Shown: positions 1-11,362 of the stretch, piece by piece
How the letters are laid out: each line of letters starts with the position of its first letter
Numbering within the stretch: position 1 is the stretch's first letter
Assembly: GCF_018139145.2 (NCBI RefSeq)
Contig: NC_059477.1
Location: 37,392,502-37,456,501, forward strand
DNA length: 64,000 nt
Reading direction: 5' to 3'
From: Gymnogyps californianus
Taxonomy: Eukaryota > Chordata > Aves > Accipitriformes > Cathartidae
Notes under the pieces: generated by a model
Database searches by the model: none
Seen by the model: only the letters and a program-made list of their open reading frames with translations
Told to the model about the DNA's origin: nothing
Made by a program: the position numbers and the translations under genes

Positions 1-3000
1 CTTCTCAATCCATTAAAATGCCCTAATGGGCTTTTGTTTTATTATTTAATTTATTTTAGCAGCTCATGCTGCTCACCTCAAGCATAGTTGTAAGCATGTA
101 GCAGAAATCCTGCCATTTCTTATGACTGACATGCTGTAAAGATCAGGCCCATTAAGCTCAGGCTTTTGAAGACAATTCAGTTCAAACTGAAGAAGTTATG
201 CATTGGCATCGTCTTTGAAGATGTTTGCAGACTCTCGAGTGCAAATGAATTCCCTCCTAATATGACTGAAATGCACTGTACCACTTAGGCCAGTCTGTGG
301 AGGCGTGGGGTTTTGGTGTGTAAAGGTACCAGATGTTCATGGCTGGCATTTTATTTTGTGCATATAAAACAAGAAGTGCCTGCTCTCCCAGCAAAGTGAT
401 GCAGCTGCCAGTTGGGTCACCAAAGAGGTGGTCATCTGGGCCCACCAGCTTAGTAATAATACTGTTGGCATTGATAAGTGCAAAAGTCCAGGAGAGTGGG
501 AAGCAAGCAGAATGTTTGCTCTTTAGGTATTATTTTAGGCATCAAAAAAAGCTTTTTGGATTCCTTGCTCTTTGGCCGCTGCCTTCTCTCCTTGCTGACA
601 CTGAGGCTTTGTTGCTCTGTCAGGAATGACCAGATTGAATTACCAGGATCTGTACTTATAAAAATTCCTAAAGTAGAGAAGAGAAGCAATTCTGTATTTT
701 CAACCACCTGCCTGTCCCTAATCACCTCACAGGAGATCCTTCTCCTCTCCTCCTTTAGGTCTTATGTCTCTTACTAGACTATCCATTATATTTTCTTCTT
801 TTCAAGTTCTGCTTGTCTACATGCTTATACATGTATAATCCACTATATTATTTGTTATTTTAATTTAACTTTCTTCTACCCATGTTTACTATTGCCACTA
901 ATTTCTTTAAGCTCCATGATGTCTGTCAAATATTTGCCCTCATCTCTCATGTCCTTATATATCCATCACTTTCAGCATCTAAATAGGCTCAGCGAACTCA
1001 GTGAATTATTTCTCTGTTTAAAATTAAGGACATTTGTGCAGAAGATCGGGCCATTAGATAATAACTCATTGCAGCATGGAGCGTCTGGTTTAACATCGAT
1101 ATTTAGAAGTTCCCTCACTTGTGTTGCCATTAATAAATGTCAGGAATGAATTGTGATCTTCTGTCAGATAGTAGTAAACATTGCAACATGACGGTTTATT
1201 ATGCAGTTGCAAATATTGCTTCATGGGGCTGGCAGCGTAGGATATTGTTCACTTCCCTGCAGACGCTAGCAGTTGTAGTTGATGCTGAGAAGTATGTATG
1301 GTTTGCATACACTTGGCCATACTTCACGTGAACACGTTTGCGTTGCCAAATCTTTGGTGTCCTTGCTGAAGGTATTGAGTCTACACAGACCTTGGGCATT
1401 AGAGTCTATTACTTGTTTAACCTTCCTGAAGAGGGCAATTATCCCGCTTTCCCATACAGAGTGGTGACCTCTGTCCTCACACTCACGTAATTGAGAAGGG
1501 GAATGTCTCCGACTTTCTGACTGCCAGAGTTGAGAGATAGAAAGGGTCACAAGGATTGAAAGCGAAAGGCAAGGATCAGCAATTTAGAGGTAGTTATTAA
1601 TATGCTGATTTATTGTCACTTGAGTCTAAAGAGACTTTTAACAATTGCCTGCCTTTTGCACGGTCTTCAAAATGCTGATTTTTTCCTTAGAAATCTAATT
1701 ACATTTTAATAAGATGTTTTTTTTATTTCCAGGTGGTTGCCAACCCATGCCTTGCTCCCATACAATACTGTAGTTAAAAACCAAAAATCGTGTATTCATT
1801 GCAAAGTTACACACCAGTAAATCCTTTAACTGTAAGAAAACAGAGAGTTATTTTTCCCTTTTTCTTCATGCACTCCTAGTTACATTAAGTGCTGGCAACA
1901 AGGAAAAATATATGCAGCCTCAAAAACCTGAATTATTTAGGAATCTCCATAAAATAATATCACAGGTTGTTAAAGTTAAATAATAAAATCTGGATTCAAT
2001 TATTTCGTCTTCTGTAGCTTTACGATACAATGTGTGGACTTGCCTGAAATCAGAGAGCCTGACATGACTAAACTCTTGGGGCCAAATTCAATTCCTAACT
2101 CTGTCCCTGACTATTACTTTAATCAAGTCACAACCTATCTTTGCTTTGGTTAACCTACAATGTAAGATATAAATAGCCTATAATCTTGGAAGTTTTGTGA
2201 GAATTATTATTAATGAAATGAAAGACTTCATGATGTGCAGGCTATTTTTATTTATTATAATTACTTATTATTAATTCACTGAAACTTTAGCAAGTTTTAT
2301 TATAGGCTTCCTGTGACTCAGATTTATACATTAATACTTTTGTCCTCCATCATGTCTATATAGTGCCATTATCCACCCTGAAAAATTAATCATTACAGTC
2401 CAAAAAAGGACAGGGGTGTTGAAGGAAAAGGGCATTGACCTAAAATAAAACCGGGGGGGCATCAGTGCATCTAAGTCCTGGGCTGTGCTCTTGCAAAGCC
2501 CGTTTGACTCTTGCCTGGCCCCAATGGCATCTACGTCCAAATTCAGAGACCTCAGCCCCAGCCTGGCCCTGTGCCTGTTGTTTCCTATTGCCATGGCCCA
2601 GTCTTAGAGACCTGGTGAAGCTTTGGGCAGGGGACCAGAGAAATGCATCGCATTTGAATGTGGGCTGCAGCGTTGATAGTGCTGTATGTGAAGGTAAAGC
2701 TCGGTACGTGCGCAGGGGCTCTGCCTCTGCCCGTGTGCGAAGGCACTTCAGGTGGGATGGAGCTCGGCAGAGTGACACTCCTCAGCTGAGACCTACAGAG
2801 CAGTTGTTTTTTGTGGTTTTTCTGTTAATGGATCCATTTAATAGTGCTCTTATAGCAAGCTATCGTGCACCGTAAAAGCAGGCTTCTAGTAAAGTGCAGT
2901 AGCTGCAGCCCCTTTCTATCATGGCTGCAGGCTGAACGCTCATGCCCTTCCTCCTAAACATCTCCATTTATGCAAGAGATTTAAAGGTTCAGATGGCCAG

Positions 3001-3665
3001 AGAGTGGGAGAGCACAAGGGGTAGCACAATATCTAGGGAACTCAGTTTGGAGGGGGCAGACCTGGTGTTTACACCTTGCTGCAAGAAGCGTTTAGCTGTA
3101 GCATCTGCTGCTCAGACAGAGCAGAGGTCACCACTGTGCATGGGAAAGCTGCTCAGACAGTTGTTCCCTTCATCTGAAATATGGAAAAGATGGCAGTTTT
3201 GGAGAAGAAAGCTTTTTTTTTTTGTATTTTTCAATTTTATTTTTTTTTCCACTTTGAAGCAGTTTCAGTTCCATGTATAGTGTGTGCATCACAGCTTGGG
3301 AATCCTGGCCTCGACCAAATATGCTTTATGGCACATAGCCGCAGTATAATATCTTTTCTTGTGTAGTCGTACAATGTATCATTGGTTAAACTGTTGCCCC
3401 AACCCTTAAAATGACTGCCTCCTTGAGAATATTGAATTTATATCATCATTTAGATAACAAACTGCTCAAATAAGAATGTGTCTTTATGGTTTTGTGACGC
3501 TTCTAGCACATCTTTGAGTGACGCATGAATAATGACCTAAAAATAAATCAGCTTTATCCTATTAACCCAGAAGAGTGAATCTCTCATAGAACACAAGTAC
3601 TGACTGCTTAGAGTGTAGTACAATATATATAAGAATATAAACATTTCTGTACCTTTACTTTTCAG
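1..3665. other. Upstream intron of the THSD7B-like gene (3' part), AT-rich
   Basis: This stretch ends in a good splice acceptor (pyrimidine tract then CAG at 3663-3665) in front of the first recognised exon, so it is read as the end of an intron whose start lies outside the window. I looked for TSP1-type wording (Trp-Ser-x-Trp-Ser-x-Cys) on the plus strand and saw none. Contents that can be named are a MIR-like SINE near 2085-2275, a GC-richer patch at about 2450-2790 with overlapping open frames on both strands and no recognisable protein, and T-rich runs at about 3212-3250. The rest looks like ordinary unique intron sequence. Confidence 0.7.
2085..2275 (+). mobile_element. Probable MIR-like (tRNA/CORE-type) SINE, degenerate
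   Basis: The order of words follows the MIR consensus as I remember it: a segment like 'ctctgtccctgactatta', then 'aatcaagtcacaacctatct', then 'ctttgctttggttaacctac', then a 'tgtaagatataaatagcc' block in the place of the usual 'tgtaaaatggggataata', then 'gttttgtgagaattatt' and an AT-rich 3' end. Similar MIR-class copies are shared across amniotes and are old, which agrees with the heavy divergence. The call rests on remembered consensus order, not on an alignment. The ends are approximate. Confidence 0.6.
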
Positions 3666-3860
3666 CTGTTACATGCCTGTCAGAGCAGGACAACTCTGCC
3701 GATGTCGGTGACTGCATGCGGTGGGCAGGAGCTATGCCGTCTCTTGTACAGGAGTGTCTCGTTCCCTGCAAAGATGACTGCACGTTTACCCCCTGGTCTA
3801 AATTTACAGCATGCTCGTTTGACTGTGAATCAACTAGAAGTAGGAGACGGTCACTCACAG
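3666..3860 (+). CDS. THSD7B: THSD7B-like internal exon: cysteine-rich linker and start of a TSP1 repeat
   Basis: Internal exon of 195 nt flanked by an acceptor ending ttttcag and a donor starting gtatag. It enters in phase 2 (first full codon GTT at 3668) and leaves in phase 1. Its 64 full codons contain seven cysteines (residues 3, 16, 30, 34, 38, 49 and 53). The stretch CLVPCKDDCTFTPWSKFTAC is typical of the THSD7 family, where a C-x3-C-x3-C knot leads into a TSP1 repeat with a Trp-Ser core. The basic end (RSRRRSLTG) runs directly into the next exon. THSD7 proteins are large type I membrane glycoproteins with many extracellular TSP1 repeats; THSD7A is expressed in podocytes and endothelium, while THSD7B is little studied. 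No start codon belongs here: the Met at 3716 is internal. Family membership is fairly sure; the B paralogue is inferred with the help of the third exon. Confidence 0.85.
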
Positions 3861-6710
3861 GTATAGTCTTTTATAGTATTTATCTGATGGTGATACTCGT
3901 GAATAATGTTTCTCAGATGTTGGTGGACTGACATTGGGGTTTTGGGAAAATCCAGACAGAATAGTAATCATCCTTAACTGATTTTTCATCTGATACTGAT
4001 CACTGCCTGCTTTATGCACACGCATTTTGGTATGAGAATAGTGCAGAAGAACTTGGTGATGGAAAGCCATTTTTAGACAGAAACCAAATAAAATAGTGAC
4101 TATGCATTGTGCAAGTTTATCTGACCTATTAAGCTGGGAAGCATGCAGCAGATACGTATACAAGAATAAAAATCAGTGTGTTTTTCTGTTTAAAACTGTT
4201 GAAATCTGGATGAAGTTTAAAGCTGGGAGCTTTGTGCTTAGCAGTATCCAGTAGTTCAACAGGGCAAATTAATACCATGAATAAAGAAAAACCAGTATCG
4301 TTAAAACAGTTTTGTTTGATCTTTTATATGTATTCATTAAACACGCTAGTTCAAACCATTTCATGGAGCAGTCTCCCATACTTGCTGTTGTGGTTTGTTA
4401 TTATGTTATTTGAATGCTGACCAAACTGAAAAGCTTTAAAACTCTATAACATTAATAGTTTAGAGCCGCTTGTTTTGTTAGGAGTTGTCTTCCTCCGCCT
4501 CCCCCCCCCCCATAGCTGAATCAAATCAAAATGAATTATACTGTTTTCAGAAGGTTTACAAGAAATTTGCTGTTATTGTTATCCTGAACACTCATGTCTT
4601 TTCATATTTCTGTGTTGTGTTTGAGAGCTGTCGTGCAGCTGGCTTGAGTTTGCTCCGTTAATAGCGGTGAAACTTCAAAGACTTCTACTATGGAGTAAAA
4701 TACTAACATTGCTGTGAAAATGTCTACTGTGATAATGCCTGGGAACTGAATGGCAGCAGAGTATGGTGGCTACCACTGCTCCTTTCTTCTAGACTCACTT
4801 GTACCCGGCTGCATGGCTATCTTGTTATTCAGTTTGTTACTGTTGGAATGATCCAAGTTTTTAGTAACTAACAATTACGGTATACAGACATAATCACTTC
4901 AAGCTGCCATTCGTGAGTATAGCTCATTAAAGGATAAAGATTTCTCTTTTACATAAAAATCATTATTATACCATGCTCTATTGTTTCTGTCAAAAAGCAT
5001 ATTCTAAAATGTTCTCTATATCAATGCCTGTATGTTTATAGTAGTAGAAATCCTCTATCCCTATCGGAACAGTAGGTGCCTGATCTTATAGAAAATATGA
5101 TACTGTAAGAAATAAGTGAATACTTACTTCCAGGTAGTTTTAAATCTGAATTTTCTTTATGAACGTATGTGCAAGTTACAAAACAGTATGGTCCTACCTA
5201 TCCCCTTTCTCACTCCATTCTACGTCAGACATAGATCCGTTCAAGTAAGTGGACAAAAAATAGTTTCTGATATTCAGGTTTTGATGGCTTGTCTCCTCAC
5301 CCACACTGCATTTGTGACCAAACACCACCCGTCTCTCCCGTACGACCTTGCTGGGTTCCCTTCCTCCCACCAGGAAGGAGCTCGTGGTCTCGCCTGCTCC
5401 CAGCAAAGGGGTCCTGAAAAGCAAGTGTTGAACATGCAGCGGGTGTCCCAGGTGGTGCTGGGGTGGGGACAGCACAAAACCACAGAGAGCAGCGAGGGAG
5501 GACCAAATCAGACATCGGTTTTGGTTTGACCATATTTCAAAAGGGGAAGTCGATGAGATGAGTGCTGACCTGTATTTGCGTAAAACTTCATGAAAATTGG
5601 AGATGGCCAAAAGTCTTGAAAAAATCTCATCCATGTGAACTCAGTCCAAAGATTTAAGGCAAGTGTTATTTTGGGAAGTACTTCGTGATGTTGAGAGAGT
5701 CCTTTATCCATTTGTATTTCACCTTTCTGTAAGTGTGCATGAATTGTTCCTCCTTGTTCATCACTGTGTGTCTATGCTCAAGTGAATGCTTCAGCTTCAT
5801 TATAAGAGTTCATTAACAATGTCATTTAGTGGGAATCTGCTAATTGTTTGCTAAGTATTTGCTTGCCTCCCACTCAGTTTTTAATAGTATTATTCATTTT
5901 ACTTTGTAAGTAATCATAGACTCTACATATAAAATTAGTCATTACTTAAAAAGCCAAAGACTTATTGCAGAACATATCAAAATTCAAAGTCATTATAATG
6001 AAAACACAGTTTTTAGGTAAGTCTTCAGTTAATTAATATAGTCAGTTAATTCACTGTACTACGGATACAATGCATTTTCTGTAGGAAGGTGTATTTTTAA
6101 CATTTTATGTAATTTTTATGTACAGTATGCACTACCTGATAATATTTAATGTATATAATATTTGTTAGTGTTCAGAAATTTAATTTAAAAAAGAAAAAAC
6201 TGTTTAATTGAAGGATTTATGTCCTTGAAAATTTTGGAGATGGTATTTTTAATAGTAATTTTTAAAGCAGTCTGTGAAGATGATAAAAATATCACCATTA
6301 CTAATTCTAAGACTACTTCTTTGTGAAGAGTATGGGATGAATGTCACTTTTGCCCTCAAAATAGGGCTTTCATAGCAACTTCGTTAGAGGGATGATTCCT
6401 ACAAAACAGATGGCAGGGCAAGTTGGAAAAAAGTGTCATATAAGTGTGAGATTATTAGCATCCTTACCTGTGTCTGATGTGCTTCATGTAATAATGGCAA
6501 AACATGGGCAAATCCCAAATTCCCATGTTTACTAATACAATGCAGAACATACAGGTGTACATATACACTGAGTTTGTGGCTTCTGTCAGCTCGTCAAACA
6601 TAAAATGCTGGAAATGCCACTAGAGAGCTCCCAATCTGTTTAAAGCCTTTTAAAAGACTTTCCTTTAAGTATGTGGAGTTGTACCTCTTATACCTTACTT
6701 GAATTTGCTC

Positions 6711-6757
6711 ATAAATATATATAAAAATATAAAAAATATATTAAAAAAAATATAAAG
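6711..6757. repeat. A/T-only low-complexity tract
   Basis: Forty-seven bases made of A and T only, mixing TATA steps and A runs, inside the first complete intron. No unit is regular enough to call a microsatellite. Confidence 0.8.
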
Positions 6758-8089
6758 ATGTTGGCAATATTTGATTTCTTTGTGTTTATTTTCCCTGTGT
6801 GCTGGCAAACTTTACATTCCCCAGAACTCTGGAAGTACAATTTTGAAAGAGCTGGGGCTTGAAGGACAGTGATATTAAGGGCCTGCAATTGGTGCCCTTC
6901 TCTTTGGAGGTACATGTTTGTATGCAAACAGGTATTGACAACAGCCAGCTTGTGCTCCTACTGACATGTGGTTTAATGACTCTTCCTTCCAGACTAGAGA
7001 GAGAGTTGTTGGGTTATATAACTTATTTTTTTGTTTTGAGTATCTTATTTGTGTGCAATACCAAAGAGAACACATTTCTTTTGGGATCAAAGCTTTAAAA
7101 ACTTTTTGCAGAAGTATTTTTAGCGCATCCAAGATCCCCAAAGAATGTTTTGAGGATGGGATACCGATGAGGTTTGTTAGTGAAGATTAATACTCCCCTT
7201 CTGCGCAGATGCCAAATGCAAAGGCGTTCCTGAGCTCAGCCAGCATAAAGATTGCTCCATGTCATGTTGGCTAACCCATGCCAAGAAAAGCATTGATTTT
7301 ATCTTTAGAGGCTGTATACAGACCTTTGTTCCCTGGAGCAGCTGTAGGGATGCAGGGAACATGAATTCTCTTCTTTACGTTATCTCTCCTTGTACCAGGG
7401 ACCTCTTCTTATGCCTAGAAGTCCTCCAGGAACAGGGCATGGAGCGTGCAGTTGCAGAGAGCTGTACCACAGGTTTATTTGAATGCTTCTGCTTCCTGAA
7501 GCTACTGAAAGATCTGTAAAGAGCCTTCGTTTAAAACCTGTTGAAGGAATAGAGCAAAAGAAAACATTAAACCAAATATAACCATTGAAATGCTTTCCAG
7601 CCCTAATAATTTACTGAGGATTATCTTTTCTGTTTTCTTCAAAGTACAGTTTGTGCGCAGAGTGCATCTTTAACTAATTTGTAAAGTAGCGTCAAAGAAG
7701 TTGTGGCTAATGTAGAGTCCTCTGGAAGTTGTCCTGGCAACCATTGATTGCGAGCAAACAGAGACAAAACAATCAATTTATTTTCATCAGATAATTAGAC
7801 AAAGATGATATTATATAAAATTACTAACCATTTTGTGGGCAGACCGTTACTAGAGTAAGACTTTGCATTTTGCTCCTTGCCGTACCCACCAAAACAGTAT
7901 TTCCAAGTTCTCTGGTTGCCCCTGGAGATAAATACCTTGTCCTTGCACTCCAGAGCACTGGCAGCAGCTAATAGATGCTTCGGAAGTGTTCCTGGATATT
8001 AACATTCAGATTGTCTTGGTTCTAATGTGTTGAATTCATGCAAGTATAAATAATATGACGCGTTGTTATCAGAAGTAGCAGATGTTAAG

Positions 8090-8119
8090 CTAACGAACAG
8101 ATTTCTGTGGTTGGAACAG
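8090..8119 (+). promoter_or_regulatory. Branch-point and acceptor region of the second exon
   Basis: The acceptor AG at 8118-8119 is preceded by a weak pyrimidine tract (tttctgtggttggaacag). A perfect branch consensus CTAAC lies at 8090-8094, with the branch A at 8093 lying 26 nt before the AG, an ideal distance. An earlier AG at 8099-8100 lies only 7 nt after the branch A, normally too close to be used, and its use would shift the frame. The chosen acceptor is fixed by phase (G from exon 1 plus GG) and by the family wording LTG-RSRKRDKC across the junction. Confidence 0.6.
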
Positions 8120-8383
8120 GGCGAAGCAGAAAGCGAGACAAATGCCAGAATACAGAAGTTTATCCTCAAGTTGAAACAGAGCTGTGCCCCTGCGAGGTAT
8201 TTACCTCCCAGCCCCATGGAAATTGGTCCGACTGCATTGTCGGAGGAGGTACATCCGAGCCGCAGTTGGGAACACGATCCCACGGAGACGCCAAGGAGTG
8301 TGGCAAGGGTGTACGACTGCGAGCTATTGCCTGTTATGATAAGACCGGCAGACTCGTGGAACCATCTCGCTGTAGCAGTTCGG
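8120..8383 (+). CDS. THSD7B: THSD7B-like internal exon: inter-repeat module with N-glycosylation sequon
   Basis: Internal exon of 264 nt (2 + 87 codons + 1, phase 1 at both ends) that joins exon 1 in frame. From 8122 it begins RSRKRDKC and continues with a CPC pair (residues 22 and 24). GNWSDC follows at residues 33-38, and its Asn34-Trp-Ser is an N-glycosylation sequon. Next come ECGKGVRLRAIACYDKTGR and a final RCSSSG. In the THSD7 family this block links one TSP1 repeat to the next: the CGxG and RxRxxxC elements are TSP1 features, while the CPC-GNWSDC part is a family-specific insertion. It has seven cysteines and no stop. The donor is gtaagg, close to consensus. Open sequence beyond the donor (to 8418) is intronic read-through and not coding. 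Confidence 0.87.
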
Positions 8384-8469
8384 GTAAGGAGATTTTAAAA
8401 AGCGTACAACACGTGTAAATAGCCCTGATGCTGAGCACAGTTACCCACGCAACGGTTCATTTTGGAGCC

Positions 8470-8513
8470 TGTCATAGGTGTGTACCTGTTTACTTGCTGG
8501 AACACCTATGACA
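8470..8513. repeat. 12-bp perfect inverted repeat, 20-nt loop
   Basis: The arms are tgtcataggtgt (8470-8481) and its exact reverse complement acacctatgaca (8502-8513), with a 20-nt spacer. The hairpin would start 87 nt after the donor of the second exon, so it would be transcribed in the pre-mRNA. Confidence 0.8.
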
Positions 8514-10402
8514 AGGTTACCGTGAGTGTTGAACACTGTTCTTTGAGTATCTTCTGATCGCTCTTAATACTGAAGTTTTCCTCAGTATAAGGGTGTGCTG
8601 GCATTTCTACAACGGAAATGAAGTAAAAGAGGGCTAAAGTTGGCTACGCTGTCAGAATACCAGAGGCATTTCTTTTATTTGTCTGAAAATCCCATAGAAG
8701 TATAGGCTTAGGAGAAGGTGTATTTCAATCAGCATTTTGTTTGAAGGTATCTCCTACTTCAGCTTTTACTTGTTTAGAAATTTTTATTCCTTTTCACTAA
8801 ATTTGGAGGTTCGTACAGTTATTTTCACTGAGGGAATCAGGAATTTTCTTGAGATAATCATATTTAATTACAACCCCCCTGTGATGTCACCTGCTGTCAC
8901 TCATGCCAAGCACACATGACTTCAGCAGCCAGTGGTCTCATCCTTGCAATTTTGTGCCAGTCTCAAGCTCAAATTGATACACGCATATTCAGCGTCACTA
9001 TTTGCTGGAGCTCTGGGCTGCGGTTCTGTCCACTTATATTTCACATATAATCAAGTAGCCTATATCAAACAGAAGTAGGGCAGAATTAGAAGCAGAGCAA
9101 GCAGGAAATGTCATTCGATCTGGATGTTTTCTCCCAGTTGCCATGATTTGCAGTTCATCACAATCATTACGCTAAATCAATTTGCAGACAAAAGTCCTTA
9201 TCTTAGGGGCAAATTCTGTACCTGTGCTGACCCCAAAACACTAATGCTCTCTGACTTCCAGTCAAAAAACTTAGGACACCACACAATGTGATGTAGTAGG
9301 TTGGAAGGGTGCTGGTGAGCTATATGATGGGAGAGGGCGAAATGATGTCTCAGGAGGAGATTAAGTAATACAGTGGGAACCATTAATGTTCCTGAGTATA
9401 TAAGGGAGCAGAGAAAGAAGTGGGGCTGTTCTGTGGAGGGTCTTCAGGATGAGGATCAGCAGTCTGAGCCGCATGTAATGAAAGGAAAAAAACCCACCCT
9501 AATGAAGTGATTCAGTCCTGGAGTGAATTCCTCTCGCAGCTGTTGATGGCTGTTCCAGCTGGCTGCACGGATTCATAAAGCAGCTTTCCATGGTTTGTGT
9601 TTCAACAATGTGCTGTTGTACCAATTGATTATGCCTCTGTGGCCCATGAAGGAGGAATGCTATACCTTTCCCCCACAACATTACCTTTTTTTCTGCAAAA
9701 AGGGAGCTGGTGGGTTTTGAAAGGTAGATTTGCCTGTGCCATGACTTGCTCTTTCAAAAAAACTCAGGGTTTTTATCACTATTAAAAAGAGGAGGTTGTC
9801 TATGCATGGGGCTTTTCTGAATAACCTTGAAGCCTGTTTTCTGTCAGTGATATTTATGTGGCATTTTTAATGGTGTGGCTTCTCATAGGGAGTGGTAGCT
9901 CAAGGGGATTATTGTTGGCTTTCTTGTCTTCAGCTTTTTATCTGGGCAGAAATGATTGCAACACGGCCCCGGCACAGGACCCATGTCAGAGCTCAGAGGG
10001 GTGGTCAGTACTGTACAGCAGAGCCCTATTGTATGCCCTTCCTCCTGCACTCTATTTACACAGTGCTTTGAAGACCTTTAGGTTTGGAAGTGGGATGTAA
10101 AGGAAGGGTGAGAAGTTTCCACCTTCTGGATGCCCCATAAGAGTTCACTTAAGGGTGAACTATTAATCTCCAGCCAGACCCCTGTTTAATACCCAGGATG
10201 TATAAGCTCCTAATTGCTACCCAGCGTTGAACACCTTCTGTTCCCTGCAAGGCAAGCAGGAAAACAGCATTGCCTTGGTCTCCAGAGGACATGGATATTT
10301 TGGTGACTTTGGATGTAGAGTGCCCAAAAGTGAGCAGAAAGCTCCATAGGCTCCACTTCCATCACTTGGGACCCGCCTTCCAACCAGAGCAGTTAAGTGA
10401 AG

Positions 10403-10407
10403 ATAAG
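10403..10407. repeat. Target-site duplication, left copy (ATAAG)
   Basis: Five bases directly before the LTR, repeated exactly after it at 11541-11545. This marks the retroviral integration site. Confidence 0.85.
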
Positions 10408-10830
10408 TGTATTGGGTTTGCGTGGCAAGGTTTTGGTAGCGGGGGTGCTACAGGGGTGGCTTCTGTGAGAAGCTGCTAGAAGCTTCCCCTATGTCCGATA
10501 AAGCCAATGCCAGCCGGCTCCAAGACGGACCCGCCGCTGGCCAAGGCTGAGCCCATCAGCGACGGTGGTAGCGCCTCTGGGGTAACAGATTTAAGAAGGG
10601 GAAAAAGAAAACTGTGCTACTGCAGCCGAAGAGAGGAGTGGCAATATGTGAGAGGAGCAACTCTGCAGACACCCAGGTCAGTGAAGAAGGAGGGGGAGGA
10701 GGTGCTCCAGGCGCCGGAGCAGAGATTCCCCTGCAGCCCGTGGGGAAGACCATGGTGAGGCAGGCTGTCCCCCTGCAGCCCATGGAGGTCCACGGGGGAG
10801 CAGATATCCACCTGCAGCCCATGGAAGACC

Positions 10831-11135
10831 CCACGCCGGAGCAGGGGGATGCCCGAAGGACGCTGTGACCCCGTGGGAAGCCCGCGCTGGAGCAGGCTCC
10901 TGGCAGGACCTGTGGCCCCATGGAGAGAGGAGCCCAGGCTGGAGCAGGTTTGCTGGCAGGGCTTGTGACCCCGCGGGGGACCCACGCTGGAGCAGTCTGT
11001 TCCTGAAGGACTGCACCCCGGGGAAGGGACCCACGCTGGAGCAGTTTGTGAAGAACTGCAGCCCATGGGAAGGACTCACGTTGGAGAAGTTCGTGGAGGA
11101 CTGTCTCCCATGGGAGGGACCCCACGCTGGAGCAG
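10831..11135 (+). repeat. Internal imperfect tandem array in the LTR, about 43-56 bp units
   Basis: A core like 'cccacgctggagcag' recurs near 10834, 10881, 10933, 10981, 11030, 11074 and 11121, often preceded by 'cccatgg' or a variant such as 'ccccggggaagggac'. The spacing varies from 43 to 56 bp. Weaker related cores occur upstream near 10697 and 10795. Copies differ by several substitutions. This array explains the long stop-free frames on both strands. Confidence 0.8.
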
Positions 11136-11356
11136 GGGAAGAGTGTGAGGAGTCCTCCCCCTGAGGAGGAAGGAGCGGCAGAGACAATGTGTGATGAACT
11201 GACCCAAATCCCCATTCCCCGTCCCCTGCGCTGCTCAGGGGGAGGAGGTAGAGAAACTCGGGAGTAAAGTTAAGCCTGGGAAGAAGGGAGGGGTGGGGGG
11301 AAGGTGTTTTTAAGATTTGGTTTTATTTCTCATTATCCTACTCTGATTTGATTGGT

Positions 11357-11362
11357 AATAAA
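11357..11362 (+). promoter_or_regulatory. Polyadenylation signal AATAAA in the first LTR
   Basis: Canonical AATAAA 178 bp before the LTR end, in the place expected for the retroviral poly(A) signal, followed by a GT/T-rich segment (gtcgagtctgttttgcccgt). It lies in the same sense as the host gene, so it could compete for the host pre-mRNA. Confidence 0.6.

Larger units (their letters stand above)
3861..8119 (+). other. THSD7B: Intron between THSD7B-like exons 1 and 2 of the window (4,259 bp)
   Basis: The intron runs from a gtatag donor to an acceptor at 8118-8119 and is phase 1. It holds an 11-bp C run at 4501-4511, a GC-richer patch at 5280-5530 with overlapping open frames on both strands but no recognisable protein, and an AT-only tract at about 6711-6757. 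It also holds an open cysteine-rich block at 7209-7472 that is treated as a finding and not annotated as an exon. Otherwise it looks like ordinary AT-rich intron DNA. Confidence 0.8.

Noticed and set aside
5116..5634. Overlapping open frames of 137 and 146 codons on opposite strands
   Set aside because: Both fall on the same GC-richer patch within an intron and neither resembles a protein family.
6711..6757. AT-only tract as a possible promoter or origin
   Set aside because: No associated transcript start, gene or regular element. AT-rich runs are common in these introns.
8384..8418. Coding read-through beyond the second exon to the stop near 8416
   Set aside because: The gtaagg donor, phase and family wording across the junction place the exon end at 8383.
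10040..10110. Possible SINE 3' end (cacagtgctttgaagacctt)
   Set aside because: Too short, and the upstream part does not match any SINE I can recall.
10556..11215. Open frame of 219 codons, minus strand, and overlapping plus-strand frames
   Set aside because: They lie wholly inside the solo LTR and result from the stop-poor tandem array, not from a viral or host gene.
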